Counted from the stretch's first letter, positions 1 to 12,635 are shown. The stretch: DNA of 64,000 nt from Quillaja saponaria (GCA_029379385.1 CM055611.1:25696092-25760091); one strand, 5' to 3'. Notes: generated by a model not told the origin, from the sequence alone. Numbers and translations are program-made.

Positions 1-208
1 CTTATATACATGTGTAGATGTAGATGGGGAAGGATCGTAAAGAAATATCTTTCTATTCCAAAAATGAAAAACATAATGGAATATTACGAATTTGAAAACA
101 AATTGAACATAAACGAAAAATCTTATACCAACAATCATATACACATACATACAGAGATAGTAATGCACATATAGTCCATATAATTTATGGGGTTTAAAGA
201 ATGTATAC

Positions 209-310
209 CGAGCGAGTCTCATAGAGCTTGAACTTCTGCATATACCATGATTTCGAGTCGGGCTCCTCATGACTCCAATTCTGCTGCTTCTCGTTTGCTA
301 ACTCCGTCAT
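209..310 (-). CDS. First coding exon of a SAC-domain phosphoinositide phosphatase-like gene (partial, continues off left edge)
   Basis: On the minus strand an ATG at 310 opens 34 codons with no stop, ending in phase 0 at a canonical donor (GTATAC, 208-203). The end of the peptide, WYMQKFKLYETRS, resembles the N-terminal block of plant SAC3/FIG4-like Sac-domain proteins, which dephosphorylate phosphoinositides on endomembranes and the tonoplast. That assignment rests on one short motif recalled from the family; the catalytic CX5R(T/S) motif would lie beyond the window. The exon is GC-richer than its surroundings, and a pyrimidine-rich 5' leader with a (CTT)n tract lies upstream. The next exon cannot be seen, so only exon 1 is listed. 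Confidence 0.6.
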
Positions 311-720
311 AATTCAGATCCCGAGCCTCAAAAAGCTCGGGTCTTACCAACGTGATCTCCAAGAGAAAGTTGGGAAAAATAAATAGGAAAATAAAAACAG
401 ACCCAAATAACCAAATTTCTCAAAACTCTTTCGGTGCACAAATCCTATTAAACTTCAAATTCTTACATAAACCAAATTCATACAATCCTATAAACACAAT
501 GAGACCCACAAATCAGCAAACGAATAAAACAAGAAGACTGCAATCTAAATCAAAGCTCGGAAACAGCTTCTGAGAAACACCAAAGAAATCAAAATTAGCT
601 GGATTGATGTCAGAAACAACGAAGAAGAAGAAGAAGAAGAAGACGCAGCAGAATAAGACAAAAAACAAAGAAGCAGCTTTTGGTTGGTTTTGGTGATTTT
701 AGGAAGAAAGAAAGTGAATG
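311..720 (-). promoter_or_regulatory. Probable 5' leader/promoter of the SAC-like gene
   Basis: The region upstream of the ATG at 310, read on the minus strand, is pyrimidine-rich and includes a (GAA/TTC)n microsatellite at 621-642. Such CT/CTT-rich leaders are common at plant transcription starts. No TATA box is evident and the transcription start is unknown. Short open frames here are low complexity (serine/phenylalanine-rich) and I do not regard them as genes. Confidence 0.4.
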
Positions 721-959
721 TCAGATCGTGAGCGAGGCAAGGAAGAAAGCCACAGCTTCGGCGACTGCATCCACAAAAAAATAATACGAACAAGAAATTT
801 TAAAAAACCAAAAAATACTCAAAAAGGAAAAAAGGAAAAAAATTCGATTCTTTTTTATTTTTTCAATTTCCTTTTTGCAGTTATAATTATTCTCTGTATT
901 TTATTTTATTTCAAAAAAAAAAAAAACTTTTGGTACCTGCAACTCAAAACTCAGTGAAT

Positions 960-3900
960 CTATTGAGTTGGCTTTTAACTCGGGCGAGTTGCTGTCGAAT
1001 TTTCTTTCCTTTTCTTTTTAATAATTGAGTGTTTGGTTAGTAGTTATAGTTTAGTTTGTGTGATCTATTAAAATTTCACACCATAATTATTTTTTTTTAA
1101 ATTAAGAAAATCTGTTTTTATACTACATTGGAAAAAATATAAAAATATTAGTATAATGATATAGCTCAACAATAGTTTAAATTTATAATTTTTATTAAAT
1201 TATAAAAACATTAAATTTTGTTATATTAATTATTTTTAACTATCTTGTTATTGACATACCTTACCAGGTCAATGGAATTAAGACATAAGGGTGTATTTGT
1301 TTGCATCTTTAAACGGTTTTCTATTTGTGAAAAAAATTGAATAAATTCATTGAATCATTTTTAAAATAATTTTCTTAAATATTGTGAATCAAAAAAATAA
1401 AATCTTAAAACTGATTATGTTTTATTTATAGGAATCAAATGTGTAATTGAGTTATCCACAAAATTAAGAATTTTTCAAAAACAATCAGATTATTAAATTC
1501 ACTATATATATTAATTTGTTATCATGAATCTACTTGCCTTATGATTCACTTGTGTAGTGCATGATTAAGGTGAGTTTGATCGACCGAGTTGAATAATTGG
1601 AATGTTGTCATGTTGGTTTAAGTGTAAATATTTTATTCTCTACTATGAGAGGGAAAGGAGTCGACATATTTTAATAAATCATTATATTCTATAATGAAAG
1701 ATTATTGGTTTGATCCCACAACTTAGAATATATTAATATGCCTTCATTTTCTCAACTTGTTTGGAATCATAAATCAACCCTTGCTGGAAACTTTTTCTAG
1801 GTTCAAGTTTGGTCCTTTTTTTTAAATTAAATAAAAAATTTGGTCTTCATTAACTTTTAAATTAAAAAAAAGTTAGTAATGATGAATTTGTTTCTTCAAA
1901 AATTTTAAGTTCATCCATGCAATTTGTTTTAGGTTTCTTGTAGATTATTTTATTTATTATTTAAAAAAAAAAAAAAACCCTTAAAATCTTAGTCCTAAAT
2001 GGCATAATTATATGAAATCTCCATACCAAAAATCCTAATTAATCACTTGCCTTAATTGTTGCTGTTTTAAAAAATTTACAAAATGATTGATTACTTTAAT
2101 TTGGTGAGAGTTGGTTGACTACTTTATAGAATTTAAATAAAAACATAATAATGTTTTTATTTTTTATTTAACGATTAGGTTTTTTTGATGAAAGGTAACA
2201 TATGCTTAACTAAAATGAAAGATAATAATTTTACATGGTTTATTGTTTATGCCAAATAGAAGATATATAATAATTTTTTTTATTTTTAATTTAGAGATCA
2301 AATTTTTGAATGAGCTTAATATGCATATTCACTAATCATATTAAATACAGGTCAAACCCTTTGAATTATAATAAATGGTTCTCCAAGCACGTATTGACAC
2401 ATTCATGTTAATAGGTGGTTTTTTTGTTTTTTCGTTGTTTTTGGGTGGACATGTTAACGTGCGAAGCCCACCAATTGCGGCGAAGACATGAGGTCCTTGA
2501 GTCACATTGATATCAATCATTATAGAAAATTTATGAAAAATTGGTATAACAATAAATTTAACTCGGACCATAATCAGTTAGGATTTAATTATTACGATAT
2601 CTAATATGTTAATACATCGATCCATTTATAATGCAAACCTATGTAAAAAAATTAAATACATAAGATAAACCTAATTTTGAGAGGATTATAAATTGTAGAT
2701 AAAATTAATTTTTGCTTTTATTACTAATTAAGCTCATTTTTCATAGCATGTTATTATGAATTTTATAATAACTATGGAAGCTCATAATTTTTATTTATTG
2801 TTAATAACGACTCTAATTTTTTTCTAAAACAAATTGTAATTTTAGAACTATGACAAAAAGTGTTTGCTTAAAATCAAATATAAATTTTGTAGTCTATGTT
2901 AAATGCATTAACATTATTTATTCATAAAATGTATAACCTTTTCAAATAAATAACTTTTTTTTATAGCAACAGATAGATATCCATTTATTACTTAATAAAA
3001 AAAATAAAATTAACCACATATGTGACTTGAATATGAAACTTCATGATAATATCATCTTGGTTTTTATTTTTAGTTTTCATTATTTTTTTTCTTTAATTTT
3101 ATAAAAATATGTTAGTTGATTAAACTGATAAAATCTTTTTGAATCTCAGGACTTATACTTGTTTATGAGAATCTCATATTTTAGATTAATAATATCATAT
3201 GTAACATCTTAAATTAAATTTATGGATCTATATATTTACAAAGATACTAAAACAATTTATATGTACCAATTTGTATGTCACTTGTGTTGCACATTAGTCA
3301 TATCTACATGAACCTTAAATTATACATGATATTTCTTTTTATATGTAATAAATAAATAAATAAACTTAAACCATGTATATGATAAAAATCTAATATGAAA
3401 TGATTTTCTAATTTTTCCTTATAAAGAACTTTCTAAAATTAATTTTCTTTTCACTCATCCATTATAGCTAATTAATTAAGAAAAAGGAATAGTCACAATA
3501 TTATTTTGCAAAATTCAAGTGCACAACCACAAACGATTTTTATCTATAATAACAAATAAAATAATTAGGATATTTATCGGACACGTGATTCATGTGCGTG
3601 AGTTAAATACAATTTTAAAAAAGGATTAAAAAGAAAACACCACCAAAGTCCATTAGATTTAGACAATTAGACTTGTGATTGATTCAATTTAATTATTATT
3701 AAATATCTATTAACATACAATAAAAAAAAACAATTACAATATATAACCGTTAAAATTGAGAAAAATTAGAAAAATAATTCTATAATACTAAATTAATCCC
3801 TACGTAAAAAAACACAAAAATATATCTAAAAATATATAACATATTCAATATTATGCATCTCTAAGAACAACAATTCAAAAATACTTACAGATGTTAACAA

Positions 3901-4870
3901 GTTTTGAACATGAAGTCCAAGTTGAGATTTTGGTTGGTTAAAATTCACTTTGAGAAAACCTTTTATTCAGTAACAACCCAACAAAAAAATAAAATTACAA
4001 TCCTATTACTATTACAAAAAATAAAATAATTTTCCTTCTAATAACTGTAAGAAGGAAAATTAAATTTGTATAAGAGATATTTTAGAAAACTAGATTTCGT
4101 GGCATAAGCGTTCAGCGTGAATCGTGTTTATGATATATATATTAAGAAAATTATAACTAATAAAAAGTAATATTTCATGTTAATGAAAATAAATAAATCC
4201 AATAAAAAAAATTTAATCCATAGCATAAGCATGTGAATTTTTATAAAAACAGTATAGGACTAAATATGAAGAGAGATTGAGGTGCAAGAGTATATAGACA
4301 TGGAGCTTCATAAACAGATATAAAGAAGGCATATAGAAAGTTATGGTTATGGTTGGGATAAACTAACCAATTATGGTTGGATGAAGAATTCCAAGGTTCA
4401 AATACTCAAAATCAATTTCAAGCTTGTTAATATATTATGCAAATATAGGTTCTGCTGATATTATTATATAAAACATAATTAGACAATTTTAAAACTATTA
4501 GAAAGATTTGAAAACAATAAAACAATTCATATTAGAAAAAAAATTCTAACAATTTAATTATAAATATATTTACAGTTTCAATTAAATTTATTAAGTTTTA
4601 AAATTTCAATATCATTCAAATTCTAAAATTATAGAGCAATTGAACAATTTAGCATACTCTAACTGTTTAATTAGAAATATATTCATAGTTTTAAAATTAA
4701 TCATATTATAAAAATTAATTAGGAGAACAGCTCTATTATGTTAGACATCAAGAAAGTGTGACAATATTAACAATTTAATAAGTACAAACGATAAAATAGA
4801 AAATCAAAAGATTCTTCCTTTAAGGGTCTTTCATATATACTATAGATAGATAGATATAAATTAAAATATT
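960..4870. other. AT-rich intergenic spacer
   Basis: Very AT-rich sequence with many A and T homopolymers and no supported gene on either strand. Stops are dense in all frames. No complete mobile element was recognised by eye, although old fragments are likely. Confidence 0.6.
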
Positions 4871-4874
4871 TTAT

Positions 4875-4923
4875 CATTAAGTCACTTTTATATATCTATA
4901 CTATATATAAAAGTGGCTTAATG
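4875..4923. repeat. Near-perfect inverted repeat (hairpin) with Helitron-like start
   Basis: Arms of 21 bases (4875-4895 and 4903-4923) are reverse complements with one mismatch around a 7-base loop. The right half, TCTATACTATATATAAAAG from 4895, resembles the 5' end of plant Helitrons, and a CTAGT (CTRRT-type) motif occurs at 5414-5418. However, the base after CTAGT is A, not the expected T, and no strong 3' subterminal hairpin is visible. The hairpin is certain; the Helitron reading is weak. Confidence 0.5.
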
Positions 4924-5419
4924 ACAAAAAAAATTATTTTCTTAAATACCCTTATGAATTTTTACTATTACATAGAATAGCCTTTAGTTATTATTTCATA
5001 GTATTAAACTATTGTGTTTAAAATAGACTACATTTTATTTTTACCCAATTCTTCTCCATTTTAATACTAATAGGATTATAGCTCTATTTTAATTTTTTTT
5101 TCGTTCTTCTAATTTTTCTTAATTTTATGAATCAAAAGTAAAAAAATAAAACTATGAATTGAAAGAAATATTAAGAATATAGTTTTTTATTTTACTATAA
5201 TATTATTTTCTTAAATATTCTTCTATATAATTAAGAACTAAAAGAAATAAATTATAAATTTATATTATGAATTTAGTTTCTAATTAGATTTATTTATTTA
5301 TTTAATTACATTAATATTTTTGTTAATTATAATTTTTTAATTTATAAGTAAATTTTAATTAAAAATATATGTATTATAAATACAATCCACATGATTTACT
5401 TATGTCACATATACTAGTA

Positions 5420-6595
5420 ATATAATATAGATAGATATATATAGAAAAAAAAATATTTGAAAAAGAAAATAATTTCTTCAAAATTGGCACTAAAATTTCA
5501 TTTTAAATTAGTCACAAACACATGTAATATAGGTTTAGACGTGCTCAACATGCAACTCTCCTTATTGGCCACTTATCTATGATTCTGAAGAAAATCCAAT
5601 TTTCTCACACTTCTTCATTCTTATCGAAATACAAAGAAAAGTTTGTAATATTTAAATTAAAAGAAAAAATTCAACACAACTGAGTTTAAATCATAAGAAA
5701 TTGGTTAAATGAATTATTTTTATATATAAAAGAACAATAAAATGAGAAAATAAAATAAATATATATAATTAAAGTGCGTTATGAGCCGCGAGATTGTGAT
5801 CATACGGTGCAGGTAACATTAGCTGGACATTAGTGTAGCGCATCACGGTGAGGGTCTCGTGGATTGATACTTTTCTTGACATTCATTATACGTAACTGGA
5901 GACAGTTTGCAAGGTGATGTGTATTTTTGTGGACGTTATGATTCATCCACATGAAATATGAAGAGTACATCATTCCTTAAGCTGACAAAAATGCCACGTG
6001 TCTTGTCTCTTACTCGCCATTACCGTAATTTATAGGTGCGACGGATCGGATCGGAGAAATATAAAATATCACCCCCCGACCAAGTAGGATTTCTCAAGTT
6101 GAAAAACTAAAATACAAAATATTAAGAAATGTTAAATTATAGAATTTTTAACTAAATTAACAATATTTAACATTACAAAGTATAATTAAAATTTAAAAAT
6201 AATAATATAAAATTTAATATTTACATATAAAAAAATAATTTTTAAATTTTTACAAAAAGTTGATGGGCCGATTAACCAAGCATCATTTTTTTATACTTTT
6301 ACGATTGATTTTTTGATATATATATTTTTTTATTTGTTGGAGTGACTTGATATTAAATTTATAAGATCACGTCTAAATTTTATTATCAATTAAATTAACT
6401 AATACAATTTTCTTTGCCACAATTTGTTTTGCAATGCCTTTGATAAAAAGCTTAAGACTAAGTGTACCACCCTCTTTAAAAAAAAAAAAATTTACAAATG
6501 ATCACAATGCACGAAATATTTTTATTCCCTACACTTAATTTTTTTTTCTTACTCAAAATAAAATAGAAGGACAATATAAGAAATATAATAAAATT
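5420..6595. other. Intergenic spacer with a GC-richer island at about 5770-6080
   Basis: Most is AT-rich. The 5770-6080 segment is markedly less AT-rich and includes a G-box/ABRE-type core (GCCACGTGTC near 5992-6001), but no open frame or exon on either strand could be supported. It may be a displaced promoter or a gene relic. Confidence 0.4.
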
Positions 6596-7004
6596 TAGTG
6601 TCCCTGTTTGGTTTAGCTTTTAAAATAATTTTTGGGTTTAAACTTTTTTACAAAACTATTTGGTAATAGATATTTTATTTTTAAGCTTTACAAAAAAATA
6701 TTTTTGAATTTTTAGAGTCCTACAAGCTACTAAATATTTTTTTTATCTCAAATAAATTTTAATAATTATTTTATTTAGACAAATATAACCATAATATTTG
6801 TCAAACTAGTCTTTTTAGTAATTTTAATACTCAATATTCATTTTTAAAAAATCAAATCAAATAATTTTTTTATCTCACAATGCTTTTACGTTAATTGATT
6901 CAAATATTTTTTTAATTTTTTATATAGTACTTTTAAAATAGTTTTATTTAAAAATATTTTTACAAATAACATTTTTACACATAGCTTAACCAAACAAGAC
7001 TAAT
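6596..7004. mobile_element. MITE-like element with GTTTGGTTTAGC terminal inverted repeats
   Basis: The left end (about 6596-6620, CTGTTTGGTTTAGCTTTTA) matches the reverse complement of the right end (about 6980-7004, ATAGCTTAACCAAACAAG) over about 20 bases with a few mismatches. The interior is about 400 bp, AT-rich and non-coding. This structure is typical of hAT-type MITEs in plants. I could not define a clean 8-bp target duplication, so the borders are approximate. Confidence 0.55.
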
Positions 7005-7513
7005 GACTATCATTTTATTGATCAATTTTCAAGAATTTATTTTTTATTTTTTATTTATAAATTTAAGCCGCTTATGATTTTCAATTAATTGAATTAGTAA
7101 CTTATTGATAATATAGGTTGCCTTTTTATTTGAGAAAATTACAAAATTAATAGTTGTTTCACAATAAAAGTAACTTTTCAATACCAATATATTTCTATTG
7201 CTATCATCATCATCAATCAAATATAAAAGCGAATACTTTGCTATTTTTAGCATTAGTTGACTATGGTGTGACCCACAAATAATTGAGAATCGAGAAGATG
7301 CCAAGATGGGGTGAGAGAGTGAAGGCGTAAAATGTCAAAAAAGACTTTTTCAATGATTCTAATCATACATATGTCTTAGATACTTAGTGCAAAGAAAAGT
7401 AGTAAAAATTATTGGATTCTTTGCCGCTTTGTCTAAAGCATTGTCATTCAACTTTATGCATGACATGGTTGAAAACTTTGTGAGTATTTTCAATTGCTGT
7501 GCCAGTCAAAGTG

Positions 7514-7518
<5 letters not shown>

Positions 7519-7545
<27 letters not shown>
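7519..7545. repeat. (TA)n microsatellite
   Basis: An uninterrupted TA dinucleotide run of about 27 bases. It explains the isoleucine/tyrosine-rich short frames here, which are not genes. Confidence 0.9.
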
Positions 7546-7966
7546 CTGTCTTTACCAATCAATGGGCAACAAAACTGCCACCTCATTTCTGTCCTTTGTA
7601 TTTATCCAGAAGCCAGGTGCTCATATCCCGATTGACAAATTTCATTATTCTCTCGTTTCTTTCTCTATCCTCTTACATAAGTAAACACATACACCTAACA
7701 TTTATCAAATTTTATTGTCTAAGTTCATTAAATCTTGAGCTACATGATATATAATAGTCATTGTGCTTTTCATAAGACACACTACTCATTGACGATTCTA
7801 TTGACACGAAATTTTATTTTTTTAAATCCATTTTCTTCAAATTCTCATATTAATAACAAATTTATGTTATTTATTGGAGTGTCATCAACAAGATCTCATT
7901 TTTTTTTTTCCATATATTTATAACATTTTATTTAATTTTTAATTTTCTTTTTTTGGATAAGCCACA

Positions 7967-8022
7967 GGGCCCAAAATAAAATCAAGCCTGTCTATATCAG
8001 GGCCACCTAGGCCCACGGCCCA
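7967..8022 (+). promoter_or_regulatory. Site II (GGCCCA) promoter cluster upstream of the mL43 locus
   Basis: Three GGCCCA motifs occur at 7968-7973, 8010-8015 and 8017-8022, about 240-300 bp before the mL43 ATG. Clustered site II elements (TGGGCC/GGCCCA), bound by TCP factors, are a known hallmark of plant promoters for cytosolic and mitochondrial ribosomal and respiratory proteins. A pyrimidine-rich leader (8040-8075) follows. The cluster fits the gene identity found downstream. Confidence 0.6.
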
Positions 8023-8264
8023 ATGTCAGAGACTCACACCCCCTTCTTTCTCTTTTTTCCTTCCTTTACCTGGCAGCAGAGTAGCATACGCCATCAGCTT
8101 CACCCACAGTCAGTTCTCTAACACTCCCCTCACCAAGCTTACGAACGGCGTCGTACCCATCATGCATAAGCTAATAATGAAGCGGTTGCTTCCACCAATC
8201 ATAAAATCATTTGTAGTAGTTGTGTCATGGAAATTCTTCTTTGACAGTTTGTTTTGGAATTCAG

Positions 8265-10229
8265 ATGGCTTGAAGAGGGGTATGGCAACTTCAAAAGCTG
8301 ATTGTTAGCTATTCTGACTGGGGTGGAAGTAGTAGGGGTATAATGTGATCAAATTCTTGTTTTTTTTTGGTTAGAAATAACTTCAATTTTGGAACCTGAA
8401 AATGTTGGTTAATTGGTTTAGTATTTGCTGTTGCATATTTCTGCAAAATTCAGATGGCTCTATATCAGCTATTATTGTACTCTTCTCTTATGCCAGAATT
8501 TTCATTGTTGGGTATTTTATACTTTGAAAGATGAGTAACTGGGAAATAAGTATATGCTATTTGTATAAAAATATTTATCTTTTCCCAGTTTGTGTCCCGT
8601 TTATTTGAGCTACTTTTGAAAACCAACTTCCACATTTTAAATGTCTCAATGAAAATTGAATTGTTGTCATGTTCTTCTTTACTTTAATTTTTTACTTCTT
8701 AGGTAATATAGGTTTTCAGAGTGTGGAAAGAGATCAAATAATTGAAGGTTATTGTGATTGAGATTGATATTGGTGGAGTCTGGTGGTTATAATCACAAAA
8801 TTTTAATTGGGTGGCTGTAAATCCATGAAAGTGAGGGCTGCTCCTGCCAGCCCTTTCTCATGCATGTGGAGCCACTTTCCTGCATCGATTTGTCACTGAC
8901 CCATTTGTATCATGTGAAGTCTTCTGTGCTGCTGTTCTAGATGAGGTTAGTAGACTTAAGTCAGTGTATACATTAGTTTGAAGTGTATAAAAACATTGCT
9001 TTCTGTTCTGTCACTAGAGGATTAATTCCTTTCTTCGGTGTTTTTGTGCTGAAAGGATTGTTTCAATCCACTTCGGTTGCAGTTAATGTTTAGACTAAGA
9101 AGTTTGTCATCAAGGCTCTTACCAGATGACTTATTTGAGCCTGCCTGAAATCATTTTTGCTGTTTAATGTAACAGCTCTACTGCATTTGAACATAGATTT
9201 GCCACAACTTCAGCATACAAGTCTCCAAGTAACCGAAGCTGCCATCAAAATTGGTTTGTACAATATAGATTTACTAAACCTTCTTGATTTATATCTATGA
9301 ATTCTTGTCTCTGCCACAAACTACAAAATTTGATCTTATTTTCCCCTTTAACTCCATCCGGCAGTAAGCTTGGGTAATTTTCCTAGATGTATAAGCTCTG
9401 GTTCAGTATATGGACGGACAACAATCAAACTTATCACTTTTATAGATAAATTATCAACATCTGTTTCTTAGATGCTGGCAAGGATCCATCACTGGTATTA
9501 GGTTTTCTCCAGTAACTTTTGTTGTGCTTGTACCTCCATAACCATTCCCAATGTTTCTGACCAGTACTTTATTTTAGCATTTCAGTCTCACTAGGGCATC
9601 TTAACATTTTAAACAGTTCAAATAAATCTGTTCTCCCTCCCCTACCCAGTGTCATTTTCTCCTTTCCTTTCTGCAAAGCTGATCATTCTTTCTAATCTAT
9701 TGCATTTAGGCACCTACTCTGGAAAGTTCTAACATATGCTATGCTTATCAGGGGTTGGCATCAGAATGTTATTGTGCAGTAACTCGCTTTTCTATCCTAG
9801 ATTTAGAGAAAAGATCATCCTGTTTTCTTGTTTTAGCAATTGACTATATATCATTTAACAATACAGAGCATTTATGGAGTCGCATCTGCCAGCATTCAAA
9901 GAGCTGAATCCTCAACTAGAGGTGGCTACTGAACTCATTCGTGGTCAGCATCCACATTTGAAGGGCTTTTACAGTAAGACTCTCACATGAACATTTTGAT
10001 GTACAATAAAACTCTTGGTAAAGCTTTTAATGACGTCTTCCCTACAAAATGCACTAAAAACAAAAATCAGCAGGTGATATGTGTTAAAAATATGGATCCA
10101 GAAGACATACTTCTGCATGCTACCAGGCTAAGGAATGCGTTGGGAAGAAAGGTAGTGAAACTGAAGACTAGACACATTGCTAAACACTGTAGCGTGCAGG
10201 GTACATGGACAACGGCTGTGAAATTTTGA
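8265..10229 (+). pseudogene. Mitochondrial large ribosomal subunit protein mL43 (L51/S25/CI-B8 domain), decayed copy
   Basis: Three exon-like blocks match the plant mL43 layout: 8265-8344 (MA-stop-RGVWQLQKLIVSYSDWGG), 9867-9973 (AFMESHLPAFKEL...LIRGQHPHLKGFY) and about 10057-10229 (ending VQGTWTTAVKF, then TGA). The L51/S25/CI-B8 fold and the C-terminal TTAVKF are clear. The family protein is about 119 residues, a component of the mitochondrial 39S-like subunit. Lesions: codon 3 is TGA (8271-8273), where the family has a Leu codon; and the acceptor needed to keep frame into exon 3 would end at 10056, but the bases there are TA, not AG. The next in-frame AG (10022-10023) would leave an implausibly short intron of about 50 bp. 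Intron 1 is about 1.5 kb. Several conserved positions are changed (a His-Pro-Ser reads His-Cys-Ser). Translation from the internal ATG at MESHL remains possible, but the splice defect argues for a pseudogene. Confidence 0.72.
8345..9866 (+). other. Large first intron of the mL43 locus
   Basis: Starts with GT after the exon 1 block and ends CAG before AGCATTTATGG. It is noticeably less AT-rich than the spacers, especially at about 8810-8950, but I found no frame that could be an exon. Confidence 0.5.
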
Positions 10230-10820
10230 GATGCAAGAATCAGCTGTAAGACAGTTTTTTTTTTTTTTTGGAGTGTTTCTGAGATCAATTCTCCATGATT
10301 ACTACTTAGTGAAAGATTAACTCCAGTTTTTAGGTGCATATCTATGCTTTACAATGCAATTTGGCATATTCTCATTATCCTGCAATATGGTTTGGAGGGA
10401 TTATTCACAGTTACTGTTAACTATTACGATGCTCCCATCAAACGGTTACTCTTAAGTATTTGCTAGATTAACCTCAACTTCTTTCCAAGTCACTGGAGCA
10501 AGCAGAGAGGCCTGTTTATTTTTTTTTCTGAACAAGTCTGTGTGCTTGCCCACCTATTTGATTATTTGTTTAAATCAAGAGTAACTTACAGTCAGTTGGT
10601 AATGAAAGTGTCATTACTTTTAGAACGCGTGCGTATAGTATGCAAATATCAATCACAAACATGTGCTCTCTGTCGCATGTACTCTTATTTATTTTAAAGT
10701 TTTCTATTTTATGGAGGCAATTATGAGAGATTATACATTGATTAGTTGAAAAAGATGTTAAAACTTCCACTTATTACAAACAACAAGGTTGGAAATTGAT
10801 TGCACCCTCATCAGATTCAA
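10230..10820. other. Convergent 3' region between the mL43 locus (+) and GDSL A (-)
   Basis: No gene is supported. This stretch should hold the 3' untranslated regions of two converging loci. It contains T runs at about 10255-10270 and 10520-10528. Confidence 0.5.
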
Positions 10821-12582
10821 CTACATTGGTTTGTATTCAAATAATTCATTCAGATTGTAAGGCCTAGTGAGATTGCGATTTCCATTCCACATTTGCTTGG
10901 CCACAAGCTCATTAGCCCTTTCAGTAGGATGAGCAAAGTCAAAGAACACATATTCACTTGCATTGTCACACAAATCATATTCTTTGATTGCTCTTTTCCC
11001 TCCACAGCTAAAAAAACCCTTTGAAAGGGCCAGTGCCACAGCATGCCACCTTCCCTTCCTTGAAACCTTTGTCAATAAATCATGGCAAGCACCATCATAA
11101 TTCAGAGGGATTATATACCACATTCTATAATCAGTGTATTTTAATTTACCAAACTACCCAAACATTTGTAGAAGGTGAAGTAAGGTGTATAGCCTATTTT
11201 AGACATTTCAAATATGAATAAATCTGCCTATGGGTAGAAGTATAAATATTGCAAAGATGAATAAATAAACTGGCATGAGCATTTCGTACATCTGCTGGGA
11301 AAGTTTGAAGACATACCGTATTTCGAAGGGTAGTTGATCAAATCAGTAGTTATATCATACAAATTGGTTAATGAATATTTGAATCCTCTGAGCTGCTTCT
11401 CCAACTTATTGAGGGCCTTAGAAAGTGCACTATTGTGTAGTTTTACTAGTGCTGAAACTTCTTCCAGGCAAGCATCTGTGCTTCCATTTTTAACAAGTAC
11501 CTTCAGGATTGGAGAACAACCCAAAGACGACAAGCCAATAAACCCAAATTTCCTTCCTCCTTTCTTGTAAATTTCCTATGTTTTATGGTCACAAATTATA
11601 TACTTCCTATAAGAAAATTGGAAATGGAGAAACTGAATGAAGAATAAGCAGGCATAAAACTGATTCTTACATACTTTGATCACAGTTGTGAGATTGCCAA
11701 TCACCATATCTGCATATTTATCTGCAGAGTATGACTGAAGCATGCTAGGGTTGGTTATGAAAATGGCTTCGTAATTGTTTCCTCGGATGTTAAATAAGTA
11801 AACTGCCCTGGACAGCAATGTCTTTGTTTCTGCAACTCCTAGTTTTTGTTTGAGTAGCTTGTTGACATTCTCAAAATAACTTAGTTGTGTTTTTATGTCT
11901 ATCACCTGTTAAAAAGGCGAAAATCAATACAACAGGATGCTTAAAAGAGATTCTCAGGGACAGGTCAGTTGGTAAGTGAGTGTGCTCCCTACACCGCCAG
12001 CTTGAATTCAAATTCCCCTTCTCGCTCAAAATCGATAGAATTGTGTCATAAAAATGATATGGTAACACACATTCAGAAAGATAATGCAAAAGATAACATA
12101 CCAATCCTTGATAAGTTTCAGACAGAGCTCCAGCTCCTCCTGATGCAAAATTTGCCCCATTAATATATTCATGATAACCAGGGTGTAGATAGGGTTGGAG
12201 TAATGGCAACTTTGCATACTCAGCTGCAACAAATTAAGCATTTGCATTCTTTGTCAGTAAAACAACAATTTGGATGCCAAAGCCTAACACAATTCACAAT
12301 TATCTGAGTCTCACCTATGAAGTCTGGAATTATCCTTCCATCTGAAAATCTCCCAGTTGGGTATTTAAAGAATGTTACCCCATAAGGCCAATAGTTTTCC
12401 TGATGTCCTTCATCGGTAGCTTTTATGTAATTATTGTTTCCAGGATCAAATAATGAATCGCCAAATATGAATAAGGCAGCATGCTGTTTTGGCAGGCATA
12501 TGTTGGCATTACACTGAGTTGGGAAAATTATGCCTATCACACAGTATAGTAAGAAACATGTAGACAACCTTAAATTTCTCAT
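10821..12582 (-). CDS. GDSL esterase/lipase copy A (GLIP type), five exons, broken by a 1-base frameshift in exon 5
   Basis: Exons on the minus strand: 12315-12582, 12102-12223, 11675-11905, 11317-11575 and 10821-11066, all with GT/AG borders in phases 1, 0, 0, 1. A signal peptide precedes block I (FIFGDSLFDPGNNNY), which carries the nucleophilic Ser; block V DFAHPTE carries the Asp-His pair. GDSL lipases are secreted serine hydrolases acting on ester substrates. Block III is unusual: NIRGNNYE instead of the family's SIGSNDY, with G to R and D to N changes in the GxND motif. Exon 5 contains a run of seven A on the plus strand (11010-11016); six would keep frame between the CCGTGPF block and SCGGKR, whereas seven gives a stop at once. 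The frameshift may be an assembly error, but the block III change is independent of it. A TATA box (TATAAATA) lies near 12636-12645. Confidence 0.8.
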
Positions 12583-12635
12583 ATCAAAAATAGCTTACCT
12601 TTTCATATGATCTCTCATTAGTTAGCATAGCAGCC

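Noticed and set aside
545..793. Minus-strand serine/phenylalanine-rich open frame
   Set aside because: Low-complexity product of the (GAA)n tract in a 5' leader; no domain.
7387..7754. Several short frames around the TA repeat
   Set aside because: Generated by the (TA)n microsatellite; overlapping in three frames with no family match.
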